Shown piece by piece: positions 42,917 through 51,663 of a DNA stretch of 64,000 bases (position 1 is its first letter; each line of letters opens with the position of its first letter). Position numbers and translations under genes: made by a program. The notes under the pieces were generated by a model, which was not told the DNA's origin, searched no databases, and worked only from the letters and a program-made list of their open reading frames with translations. The stretch comes from Sphingobium sp. Leaf26. GTDB taxonomy: Bacteria; Pseudomonadota; Alphaproteobacteria; Sphingomonadales; Sphingomonadaceae. The DNA lies in the NCBI RefSeq assembly GCF_001421665.1, contig NZ_LMKV01000004.1, forward strand, positions 36,726 to 100,725. Direction: 5' to 3'.

Positions 42917-45900
42917 CTAATCTCGCCGTGTAGCAAACGCTGCCACCATTTCTCTTGCTGCGGTCGATCCGGCGTCCGCCAGGATGGCGAGGACCGCGCG
43001 CCCACTGGCGCGTACATCATTACTCGCATCGGAAAGAGGCTTGAGCAGGACGGCCGCCTTGTTTCCTAACCCGTTATACGACCAAAAGCTCTCATCGGGG
43101 CCGTGGAGCTGGGTCCAGTGCGCCAGCCACGGCAGGAACCAGCGTGCGCGCTGGTCAGGATTCATGCGCTCGACGATCTGGATAACGGAATAGGCGCCGG
43201 CCGGCAGATGCGCCGTCGCGCGCACCCAGCGGTCGACCGCGCCGAGCACATCCTCCAGATGGGGCCAGTCCGGTGGCAATGGCGTATAATAGGGCCCGAC
43301 GAAGCCCGCCGCCCCGGCCCCACGCGACAGCTGATCGTACCGGCCGCGACGCTTTGGAATTGCGTGCTCTAGCATCCAGTCCGCGGCAGGCTGCCAGCTC
43401 GACCAGAAGCCGGGGTCAGGCCGCTCGCTGCTTTCCACCAGCGACGTCGTCGCACCGTCGAGATACTCGCCCACCAGATCCTCGGGCCGATCGCGTCGGG
43501 AAAATCCAAGCAGCGCCTTCCATTCATCCCCGCCGCCATGGGAAACCGCGAACCGGCCCAGTTCCTTGGCGAGCCCATGACCCCATTCATATGGAAATTG
43601 GCGATCGTGCCGATCGGTGTCCTCTGAATAGGCCCGCGTCCAATCGACAAGCTTAGTCAGATAGGCCGAAAACAGCGCATGGTGCTTGCCGCCATCGGTG
43701 AGGCGGACCCAATCGAGACCCTTGGTCAGAGCCAGCGCCCTACGCCAACTGAGGACGCGTTTCGCCGGCATGTGGAGCCGTTGCAGCGGGCGCGGCCATT
43801 TGCCGGTCCAGACCCACCTCCAGCTATCGGGAGCGGGAGGCAGCAGCGGCGCGCGAACCGGGTAAGAACCGAGCGCCCAGCGCATTACACGTCTGCGTTT
43901 CCGGGTATTTTGGCGCTTGGCCTCGCCGCGCTGCCGGTCGCCGCGCCACCACCAGCCGATGTTGACGACGCAGGTATCGAGCGCCGCGATGTACAGTGCC
44001 CGGACGAAATCGGGTCGCAATGACCATTGCAGCCCTTTAAGCGCGCCTTGGGCAATCGCGTTCACGCGGTGTAGCGCGAGGACGGTGACCTGAGCGTCGA
44101 GGGTGGCGCTGGCAGGTCCTCGGCTCGCTAGGCTCGCCAGGCCCCAGGCGGCTAGAACCTGGAAGTCGTCGAACAATAGCGCGTAGTCGTCGACATCTTC
44201 GCGCTCGCCACCCGATGCTCCGAGCATAAGCCAGTGCTCGATCCATGCGCGATGGGTGGCCAGTTCTGCTTCGCTCAAATGCCTCGCGGCGACCGCCGCC
44301 GTGCCGACGATGGCGGCGCCGCCAAGCCTCCGCGCTAGGTCCAGATGAGAATTGCCAGTATCATCGAGCGCTGCTGCGAGTTGGGTCGCGCGCTCGATCG
44401 CTTCGGCAATGGTTATAGTTTGCGAGAGACTTCGCTGTTCGCGGGTAGCGCGGATCCAGTTCGCAAGCGCCGCGGCTTCGCCGAGTAAGCGGTTGGCCAT
44501 GCCCATCGCTTCCATCTCGGGCAGCGCTTCCTCAGGCGGCGAGATGCTGACCTTCACACCTTGCTCGGCCTCTTCGAAGACGAGCTGCGCGGGATCCCCG
44601 TCCGATCGGTATCGTTCGATTTGCGCGGTCCGTTTCGCGACAAGCGCCTGGTTATCCAACTCGTCCTCGAAGCTGGCGAGATCATCGGCGGTCCACGCGA
44701 GCCGCGCGCCATCGAAGCGCTGCCGCACCTCGCCGCCGGCCATTAGTCGGAATGGCAGGAGTAGCGCATGGTGGAGCGGACTCCGCTTCATGTGGCGCTG
44801 ATGATTGCGCTCGTTCGCCTGAAAATGAATGTTCTCCGCCGAGAATACCCCGATCCGGTGCGCTCCGCCTTGATCGTCGATGTGCCGGTGGACGTCATAT
44901 TCCCAAAGGCGAGGCACCGCGAGGAAGGGGCCTGCGGAATCGATCGCGGCCGCTGTGTTTACCTGCTCACCTATGATCGCAATCAAGGGCGCCGCGGTGG
45001 CGACAAGACCCTGGTCTTGCAGCACCAGATCGATCAGTTCGGCAACGGGGCGGCCAGCCTCGGTTTCGCGACCAAGCCAATCGTCGAGCGCGAGATAGAC
45101 TGATCCCAATATGTTCGATCCGAGAATCCCGCGTGACCAGCGATAGACCGGATCATCGCCCCACAGCGTGACCTTGCGATGGCTAAAGTCGATGACAAGG
45201 GGCTGTGGTCGCCTCCTGTCGTAGCATTTGGAACGCCAGCGCCAATGCACGCTCGCGCGCCGCTCGAGCGCATGAAACAGGCGAAGCGCCTGTGCCGAAT
45301 CCGCTTCGAACAATTGATCAAGGCCGGCCCGCAAAGCCGAGGAGGGGGACATTCCCTGGTCGCTGCCTAGACCGGCTCGATCATAATCATGCCATTGGAA
45401 CAGCTCCCTACCGAACGGGCCATCGCGGCGCGCGCGGCGCCGGCGGGGGAGAAACTGGCGCAGGCAAAGGTCGGTCCATATCTGCGGGAGCTTTGCCGGT
45501 ACCCTGCCGTGCGACTCGATGATGTCCGTTCGCGGGCGTCCGAGACCCTTTCCGGTCGTGAGGCGCTGCAGATATGCCCCGACCGTCGAGGGCGAGGATT
45601 CCACGCATGCGACGAGCACCTCGCGGAGGCGGTCTTCGACCTTCTCCCAGCCGCGATAGTGTTCAAGTTTTACCCCGAACGGCTCCCGGCGATCGTCAAA
45701 CTTCTCAACGTAGCAGGCGTCCTCGATCTCGATCAGCCACTCGCGTACGATCTTGGCGAGGCTTTCGGAGAAGCTATTGGGGATGTTTGCCGTGGCCCTC
45801 GCGAATACCACCGCGACCTCGGAGAGCCGCGGCACCAGCTTTCCTGGCCATTCCCGCCAATGCGGCAGCGACCACCTTAGGAACGAAACCCAGCTCGGGT

Positions 45901-47719
45901 AGTGAGGCTGCCGCCAATAGGCCGCCATGGTGTAGCGCGTCTCTTCATCGCGGTCCGCGAGCAGAGCAAACATCCGTTCGTCGAGGCGCGTTTCGAAGAC
46001 GATCAGTGTGTCGAGCACGCGCAACAACAGGCTGGCCTGGTCGGAGAGGAGGTTTACGGACAAGCGTGCCAATATCTCGTCAGAGCGTTCCGAATAGAGT
46101 GGCGCGGCGAGCACCGCGCGAGCCCAAGCCGGGTCCAGCCCTTCTGCGGCGTCGAGTTTGGCGAGCAATTCCCTCCATCCCGCGACGTCGCCCTGCTCCA
46201 GCAGCAGCTGGGCGCTCAACCTGACGGCGCGGAGCCACCAGAGCGGTTGATCGGCGGCGGCAAGGATTGCCGGGAGTTCGCTGCGCCGGGCGTTGAGGTG
46301 CCGGGCGAGCAGCCAGTCCTCGTGCACGTCATAGACCAGGCGAAACGCGTCGCGGTTCGGGAGCTGAAGGACCGTGCCTTCGTCGATTAGCGCCTGCAGC
46401 CCGTCCGGATCGATTTCGGATCGGCCGGGGGGCCGGGCTGGTGCCGAAACGATCGCCGCTCCGATCTCGGCCAGCGCCCTGCTTCGCCGCGCCTCTCCAG
46501 ACGCCCAAGCGTCGGCGATGTCGAGCTCGGTCCAGGTCTCAACCGGCGGTGTACCCCGTTTAAGCAGCTCCCGGATCAGGAACAGCGAACGGTTCTGGCG
46601 GCCCAGGTCGCGACGGGCAAGGAGCGATGTAAAGCTCGGAAACGCTTTGGCCAACAGCGCCGTGTCTTCGTCGGTGATGCCCTCGACGGCGACCGAGATT
46701 CCGGCCTCGTTGATGCCGGCCTCCCGGAGCGCGTCCGCCACAAGGTCCCGGTCCTGGTAGGACCGGGCGCTGGTGACGATCCGCCAACGGCTCGGGTCGG
46801 CAGATCCGGCAATTGCACGGAAGAGATCCAGAACGACTCCGCGGCCAGCTGACATGAGCAAGCGGTCGGCGCCATCGACCACACACAGTGCCTCGCCTCC
46901 GCTGCTGGCCAGACCGAGTAGTTCCGCCGGGTCGCTATCGATGCCAAGTTGCGAAAGGTGCTGGACGAGGCTTGTTGCGGAGACGCGATTGTCCTTGAGC
47001 ACGATGCGCGGCCCGTCGAATGTCTGCGCGAGACGTTTCAAGATTGCGGACTTGCCTGTCCCCCCGTCCCCCGTCAGCCGGATCACGCGGTCCTTGGCAA
47101 AGGCGTCGCTCGCTCTTCTCCAGCTTTCGGGCCGCTCGATGGTGATTTGGGTCGGGCCATGGCGTAGCGTGTCGTCAATGCTGGCCAGCGCCGCGTCGCC
47201 AGCCGCGGCGACCCGCGACATGTCATTTTGTGCCGTCGGGGCGTGCTCGGGGTAGAATTGCCGAGTGACGGCTTCGTGCTGCGCGATCAGCGCCAGCAGC
47301 GATCCCCATCCCAGGACTTCCACCGGGAACCGCCCGACCGCCACCCGCGCCGTGCTTGTCTTTCGCGCGTGTTCCTGAAGTTTGGCGTCGTCAGGCGCGG
47401 TGGTGACGAAAATCCAACGGGACAGATCCGGCTGAAATTCGCCAGCCTTAACAAGCTCCGCATCGAACTCAGCCTTGGTGGCTTTGGATCCGTATCCGAG
47501 ATCCTTGCCCTTGCACTGAACTCCAACCCAACTGCCGGGCTGATCCAAAAGTTCGACAAACACGTCAACACCATGCTGAGGCTGCCCCCGGCGACCGTTT
47601 TTCGAAGCTAGAGGGTTTTTGAAGACCGCTGCAAATAGGGCGCGGCAGAGGTCTTCGAACGTCTCCCAATTGCGCGGGGGGGCGATTTGCTTGTCTAGAA
47701 AATCCACCACATCGCCCAC
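42917..47719 (-). CDS. Mrr-like nuclease/STAND NTPase, Avs4-like defence protein
   Basis: 1600 residues. The N-terminal domain (about 1-150) looks like a PD-(D/E)xK Mrr-type nuclease: HGVDVFVELL (D52) and GVQCKGKD (Q68-x-K70). A STAND-type NTPase follows with Walker A GDGGTGKS (217-224), Walker B ALCVVDGADRLL (about 277-288) and RWRIVTSARSY (sensor-like). About 1100 residues of helical sequence without close motifs make up the rest, as expected of a TPR-like sensor. This order (nuclease, STAND, long sensor) is that of Avs4-type antiviral ATPases, which detect phage proteins and then cut DNA. The Avs4 link is by architecture and length, not a search. Single gene, divergent from the Septu-like pair. 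Confidence 0.75.
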   Translation of the reverse strand: MGDVVDFLDKQIAPPRNWETFEDLCRALFAAVFKNPLASKNGRRGQPQHGVDVFVELLDQPGSWVGVQCKGKDLGYGSKATKAEFDAELVKAGEFQPDLSRWIFVTTAPDDAKLQEHARKTSTARVAVGRFPVEVLGWGSLLALIAQHEAVTRQFYPEHAPTAQNDMSRVAAAGDAALASIDDTLRHGPTQITIERPESWRRASDAFAKDRVIRLTGDGGTGKSAILKRLAQTFDGPRIVLKDNRVSATSLVQHLSQLGIDSDPAELLGLASSGGEALCVVDGADRLLMSAGRGVVLDLFRAIAGSADPSRWRIVTSARSYQDRDLVADALREAGINEAGISVAVEGITDEDTALLAKAFPSFTSLLARRDLGRQNRSLFLIRELLKRGTPPVETWTELDIADAWASGEARRSRALAEIGAAIVSAPARPPGRSEIDPDGLQALIDEGTVLQLPNRDAFRLVYDVHEDWLLARHLNARRSELPAILAAADQPLWWLRAVRLSAQLLLEQGDVAGWRELLAKLDAAEGLDPAWARAVLAAPLYSERSDEILARLSVNLLSDQASLLLRVLDTLIVFETRLDERMFALLADRDEETRYTMAAYWRQPHYPSWVSFLRWSLPHWREWPGKLVPRLSEVAVVFARATANIPNSFSESLAKIVREWLIEIEDACYVEKFDDRREPFGVKLEHYRGWEKVEDRLREVLVACVESSPSTVGAYLQRLTTGKGLGRPRTDIIESHGRVPAKLPQIWTDLCLRQFLPRRRRARRDGPFGRELFQWHDYDRAGLGSDQGMSPSSALRAGLDQLFEADSAQALRLFHALERRASVHWRWRSKCYDRRRPQPLVIDFSHRKVTLWGDDPVYRWSRGILGSNILGSVYLALDDWLGRETEAGRPVAELIDLVLQDQGLVATAAPLIAIIGEQVNTAAAIDSAGPFLAVPRLWEYDVHRHIDDQGGAHRIGVFSAENIHFQANERNHQRHMKRSPLHHALLLPFRLMAGGEVRQRFDGARLAWTADDLASFEDELDNQALVAKRTAQIERYRSDGDPAQLVFEEAEQGVKVSISPPEEALPEMEAMGMANRLLGEAAALANWIRATREQRSLSQTITIAEAIERATQLAAALDDTGNSHLDLARRLGGAAIVGTAAVAARHLSEAELATHRAWIEHWLMLGASGGEREDVDDYALLFDDFQVLAAWGLASLASRGPASATLDAQVTVLALHRVNAIAQGALKGLQWSLRPDFVRALYIAALDTCVVNIGWWWRGDRQRGEAKRQNTRKRRRVMRWALGSYPVRAPLLPPAPDSWRWVWTGKWPRPLQRLHMPAKRVLSWRRALALTKGLDWVRLTDGGKHHALFSAYLTKLVDWTRAYSEDTDRHDRQFPYEWGHGLAKELGRFAVSHGGGDEWKALLGFSRRDRPEDLVGEYLDGATTSLVESSERPDPGFWSSWQPAADWMLEHAIPKRRGRYDQLSRGAGAAGFVGPYYTPLPPDWPHLEDVLGAVDRWVRATAHLPAGAYSVIQIVERMNPDQRARWFLPWLAHWTQLHGPDESFWSYNGLGNKAAVLLKPLSDASNDVRASGRAVLAILADAGSTAAREMVAAFATRRD

Positions 47720-48037
47720 CCGTTAAGGCTAACTTCCTCACATCGGCGCACAGCTTAGTCCAGTATATTTTCTGCGAGCCACGATTTGCGAACAGTGACC
47801 GCGTTAGGCCAAATCGAGGGCTCTAAAGGGCGCTTCGGTCTCCTGTCCGATTGCGGGCCCTATACGATATCCGCCCGCGCGGGCGTGAAAAGCCGCCGCA
47901 GGCGGTCGAAGGACCAGTTTGGATGCCTGCTATCTGCCCAAACGGGCGTAGAATGTTGGCAGCACTGCCGCTGGCCGCAAAATCACTGCACTTCGCAATG
48001 GTTTTCTGGTTAGAGGGGTGAAGCAGGAGAGTTCGAG

Positions 48038-49408
48038 ATGAGCGTGCCAATCGATCAACCAGACTCGCTCCATTTCCTTGCTTTGGAGCTGGAGAACGTA
48101 CGGGCTTTCGCGGGAAGGCAGCGACTCGACTTGGCGGACGAGTCCGGCAAGCCCAACCGCTGGTGTCTGATCTTGGGCGAGAACGGCGTTGGCAAGACGA
48201 CGCTACTCCAGGCGCTTGCGGTGCTACGCCCGGTTCCAGCGATGGCGTCGGGTCATGGGGGTGAAGGTACAGACGACGGAGTACCGACAATGTCGGAGCC
48301 AGAACTCGCCGGCAGGCAGAACGCCGAGGTGGAGCGCTTCGTGCGACGTTACGCTTCCGGCGCAGCCATGGCCGCCACACTCCAAGACCCTGCTGGCAAG
48401 AGTTTCGCCATGTCTGTACGGATGAGCATTGAGGCTGGGGTCTTAAAGGATTTTTCTTTCCCAAAGGCGCGTTACGCGCTTCACTCCGAAGGCCCCCTCG
48501 TGCTCAGCTACGGAGCGGCGCGGCACATCGGCCACGGAAACAAAGGAACCGTGTCGGAACGCGAGATGTCTTCAGCACTCTTCGCCGATGCCGTAGATCT
48601 CTATGACGCGGAGGAGTTGCTCGAGGAGTTGGAGCACGCGGCCGCGAAGGGTCCGAGTGAGCTCCGCACGCGCGATAGGGCAAGGCTCCGGGCGGTCTAC
48701 AAGGCGATCGCCAGCCTTCTCGAAGGCTTAAAGCCGAGCGACATCGAGTTCCGGGGACCTCGCGTGCCGGGTCGTACGCCTGCGCAGTGCGGAGTGCATG
48801 TCAAAACACCGTCGGGTGTCGTGCCGCTCGCGGACTTGAGCCTTGGATACCAAGCGATGTTCGCCTGGACGGTCGACTTGGCCTACCGCCTGCTGGAGGC
48901 CTACCCTGCCAGCACGGCCCCCATGAAGGAGGCGGCCATCGTGCTTGTGGATGAGATCGATCTCCATCTTCATCCCAGATGGCAGCGGGATCTCAGGCGT
49001 CACATGCTCCAGCACTTCCCCAAGATTCAGTTCATTGCCACAACGCATAGCCCGATAACGGCTCAGGACGCGATTGCGGAGGGGGGGACGGTAGCAGTGG
49101 TTCGCTGGTGTGATGGTGCCGCCGAGGTACTCAACAATCCCCTTCCGCGGGAGCAGTGGCGGATCGATCAGCTGGTTACGAGCGAACTCTTCGGCTTCAG
49201 TGCCCCTCGTCCTCGCGGTGCGGAGGCAAAGCTCGAACGACGGGTGGAAATCATCCGCAAGAAGCGCATGACAAGACGTGAAAAGGAGGAGCTCGCGGAA
49301 CTTGACGAGTTCGTGGCTGGACTGCCGACGGAGCGCAGCGCGGGCGAAGCGAATTTCGAGCGCCTTATGATGGATTATGCCCGCGACTTCCCCGGGGGGG
49401 CCGCTTGA
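48038..49408 (+). CDS. Septu-like AAA ATPase (PtuA-like)
   Basis: 456 residues, with GGAG upstream of the ATG. SMC/RecF/OLD-type ATPase without Toprim: Walker A GENGVGKT (47-54), a long insert (about 70-270), signature-like LADLSLGYQAMFAW, Walker B AIVLVDEIDLHLHPRWQ and H-loop FIATTHSPITAQD. In Septu and related systems such an ATPase forms a complex with an HNH nuclease and controls its DNA cutting. The next gene is that HNH protein, with overlapping stop and start. The 318-base spacer before it (47720-48037) has no recognised gene or retron-like RNA. Confidence 0.75.
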   Translation: MSVPIDQPDSLHFLALELENVRAFAGRQRLDLADESGKPNRWCLILGENGVGKTTLLQALAVLRPVPAMASGHGGEGTDDGVPTMSEPELAGRQNAEVERFVRRYASGAAMAATLQDPAGKSFAMSVRMSIEAGVLKDFSFPKARYALHSEGPLVLSYGAARHIGHGNKGTVSEREMSSALFADAVDLYDAEELLEELEHAAAKGPSELRTRDRARLRAVYKAIASLLEGLKPSDIEFRGPRVPGRTPAQCGVHVKTPSGVVPLADLSLGYQAMFAWTVDLAYRLLEAYPASTAPMKEAAIVLVDEIDLHLHPRWQRDLRRHMLQHFPKIQFIATTHSPITAQDAIAEGGTVAVVRWCDGAAEVLNNPLPREQWRIDQLVTSELFGFSAPRPRGAEAKLERRVEIIRKKRMTRREKEELAELDEFVAGLPTERSAGEANFERLMMDYARDFPGGAA

Positions 49409-50175
49409 TCCGGGTAGAGAAGGGAGCGCCGCCGCGCAATCTGGCGAAGCGTGCTTCTGCCGGGCATGCGATACACGCGGCGCAGTATCTGGCCGACGGG
49501 GCCGACTATCGGAGCGGAAAGAAGTCGTTCAAGCCTGACAGCACTATATACGGCGCGAAGGCAGTGAAGACGAAGTTGAGGCAAGCACATAGCGGCAAGT
49601 GTGTGTATTGCGAAGAGAAGTTGGACAAGAGAACCACACATGGTCATGTCGAACATTTCAGACCCATCGCCTTCTCAAAGGCGAGCGCCGGGACGGTGGA
49701 GATTCGGCCCGGATACTACTGGCTAGCCTACGCATGGGAGAACTTCCTGTGGAGCTGCCACTATTGTAACTCGACTCGGAAGGGTAATCTCTTCCCGCTA
49801 GCGGACGAGATGGTGCGGGCGCGCCTTCCAAGTGACGATCTTGCGCTGGAGGAACCAATGCTGGTTAAGCCCGACAAGGAGGATCCGTCCCTCCATATCG
49901 GTTGGTATAAAGAGGTACCGATGGGCCTCACCGAGAGAGGTCGCATCACTATCGAGGTGCTCGGTCTGGATCTTCCGGTGCACGAGACTCGACTCAGCCA
50001 CTATAGACGCCTGGAGCAGGCGCATGCGATCGTGTCCGATCTGACGGGTAGCCCTGATGCGAACGCCCATAGGCATGTCGTGAGCTTTCGGGCGTTCCTC
50101 CTAGGCTGCTGCACGGCGGACCAACCGTTCAGCGCGATGGCGACGGCCTTCCTCCGAGACAACCCGCTGCCCTGA
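49405..50175 (+). CDS. Septu-like HNH endonuclease (PtuB-like)
   Basis: 256 residues starting with TTG at 49405, which overlaps the ATPase stop. The HNH zinc finger has KCVYCEE (C66, C69), HVEHFRP (H81, E83, H84), YYWLAYAWENFLWSCHYCN (C118, C121, N122) and RKGNLFPL, very like PtuB/TIGR02646 proteins. It is the presumed effector that cuts DNA when released by the ATPase. No reverse transcriptase is nearby, so it is not a retron-linked version. The use of TTG may keep nuclease output low. Confidence 0.75.
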   Translation: MIRVEKGAPPRNLAKRASAGHAIHAAQYLADGADYRSGKKSFKPDSTIYGAKAVKTKLRQAHSGKCVYCEEKLDKRTTHGHVEHFRPIAFSKASAGTVEIRPGYYWLAYAWENFLWSCHYCNSTRKGNLFPLADEMVRARLPSDDLALEEPMLVKPDKEDPSLHIGWYKEVPMGLTERGRITIEVLGLDLPVHETRLSHYRRLEQAHAIVSDLTGSPDANAHRHVVSFRAFLLGCCTADQPFSAMATAFLRDNPLP

Positions 50176-50245
50176 ATCGGCGTGAACCCTCCCGACCGCT
50201 GGTTTCGTCCTACTCTGCGGCGAAGCGTCGAAATCCGCAGCGGCG

Positions 50246-51085
50246 CTAGTCGGACAGGGCCTTGGCAAGGGTGCGGCCATCGTCCGTCAGATCGGTGCTC
50301 GACCACAGAAGGGCAAGTTCTGCGCATTCCTCATCGATTTCCGTGATCCGACGTCGCGCATGAGCTTCGTCGGATTGGTGCAGCCCTTCGGCCATGCAGG
50401 TGCGAAGCCAATCCTGAATGACGCGAAAGACGTAAAGGCCGTGGAGCAGGCCCTGCGTCGGTCGCGGACGCCGCTGCCAAGGTGAGTGAGCCTGATGGTG
50501 GGCACCGCGTACGAGCTGGACCTCGTTCTCAATGAGGCTGAGTTGCAGGTGCATGGTCTCGTGCAGGAGGCTTTCGGCGAGACGGAAGGCGGGCGTTGAT
50601 CCGATGGGATGGTGCAGGCCCAAGAACACGGAGAAGGGCACGGCGGGATCGCTGTGGCTCACGTCGTACGCGATGTCGTCCACGGCGAGGACGGAGATCG
50701 ACCAGACTAGCGCGCGGACCGCTTCACCTGCCTGCGGTGCTTGATCTACGTACGCCATGGCCTCGGCGAGGAGCGACGCTGCCGCATGGGGCGGGGGCGG
50801 TGGACCTTCCTGCAGGTCCACCATCCGGTATCGCTCGCGGGCTTGGGCGTCGAAGCGCTCCAGTAGAAGGGGGCGACGCCAGCTCCCTACGTGCAGTATA
50901 ACCCCGTCGCGCGGCGCGTCGGCTCGGCCCTGCAGCACTCGGCACGTCCCGTAGCTGCTTCGATCGATGCCGATGGAGGCGAGGTCAGCCCAGCTGGCAT
51001 TGGCCAACTGCTGCGCAAGACCGGCGTGCCAACGGTCGTGCGGCATGTGGAGAACCGCGCGTATGCGCTCGGGGAGATTGGTCAA
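50246..51085 (-). CDS. HExxH-motif peptide modification protein (aKG-HExxH hydroxylase type)
   Basis: 279 residues. The core is AFRLAESLLHETMHLQLSLI (HETMH at 175-179), followed by ENEVQLV and GLLHGLYVFRVIQDWL with a further histidine (about 215). This is the pattern of the HEXXH-motif proteins found beside radical SAM RiPP maturases, some of which are 2-oxoglutarate-dependent beta-hydroxylases rather than peptidases. Its ATG overlaps the oxygenase stop by four bases, so it is the fourth gene of the precursor-maturase operon. A protease role cannot be excluded from sequence. Confidence 0.75.
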   Translation of the reverse strand: MTNLPERIRAVLHMPHDRWHAGLAQQLANASWADLASIGIDRSSYGTCRVLQGRADAPRDGVILHVGSWRRPLLLERFDAQARERYRMVDLQEGPPPPPHAAASLLAEAMAYVDQAPQAGEAVRALVWSISVLAVDDIAYDVSHSDPAVPFSVFLGLHHPIGSTPAFRLAESLLHETMHLQLSLIENEVQLVRGAHHQAHSPWQRRPRPTQGLLHGLYVFRVIQDWLRTCMAEGLHQSDEAHARRRITEIDEECAELALLWSSTDLTDDGRTLAKALSD

Positions 51086-51663
51086 CCGGTCTTCCGGAAA
51101 GTATAGACGATGGTGTCGCGCGCGCCCGTCCGCACCGTTGAAACGGCATGATACGACTGCTGGGAAATCTCGAAGGCGAAGGCGCTGCGGTGGGACGGCA
51201 TGACGACGTCGGTGAGGGAAGCGCTATCGTCGCCGGCGAAGAGCATCAGCAGGCCTCCCTGCTCCGCCCGCCATCCCCTGTTCACCTGCAGGAGGAGCCG
51301 GTGCGTCTCTTCTTCACCGATTTCGTCGTTGTGTACCTTGATTGTCTGTCCTTCGACCAAGCGATGGACGGTTACGTCGACCAGCGCTAAGCTGGGTGCG
51401 GCGAACCGCCGGGAGAGTTCGGACCCGACCGCCTTCACGAAGGGCCCCGAGGTGAAGGCGCCGAGAATACCCGGCCCCGGCCGGTCGGACAGCGAGAACT
51501 CGTGCTGTTCGTAGAAATCGGCGATGCGCAGCTTCCAGGGAGCTTCTTCGTCCAGCCAGTCCAGCATGGCGTCCGCAAGTTCCCGATCGATCACGTCCTG
51601 GGAGCGGAAGTTGGGGAAGGGATCGCTCCGGTTCACCGTGCGTGAGAAGTCGGGCAGGATCAT
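51082..51663 (-). CDS. yhhC: 2OG-Fe(II) oxygenase of the cyclophane RiPP cluster (YhhC type)
   Basis: 193 residues. The facial triad is readable: H111 and D113 in KVHNDEIGEEETHRLLL and H172 in QQSYHAVSTV, with basic residues R179/R182 for 2-oxoglutarate. The fold resembles prolyl 4-hydroxylase domains. In YhhA-type clusters an oxygenase in this position hydroxylates the cyclised peptide; the exact residue is not readable here. Overlaps the radical SAM stop (ATGA) and the next start. The yhhC name rests on my memory of family naming and does not refer to the E. coli yhh genes. Confidence 0.75.
   Translation of the reverse strand: MILPDFSRTVNRSDPFPNFRSQDVIDRELADAMLDWLDEEAPWKLRIADFYEQHEFSLSDRPGPGILGAFTSGPFVKAVGSELSRRFAAPSLALVDVTVHRLVEGQTIKVHNDEIGEEETHRLLLQVNRGWRAEQGGLLMLFAGDDSASLTDVVMPSHRSAFAFEISQQSYHAVSTVRTGARDTIVYTFRKTG

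Noticed and set aside
47720..48037. Retron non-coding RNA upstream of the Septu-like pair
   Set aside because: No reverse transcriptase gene nearby and no convincing msr/msd-like fold; the spacer is short.
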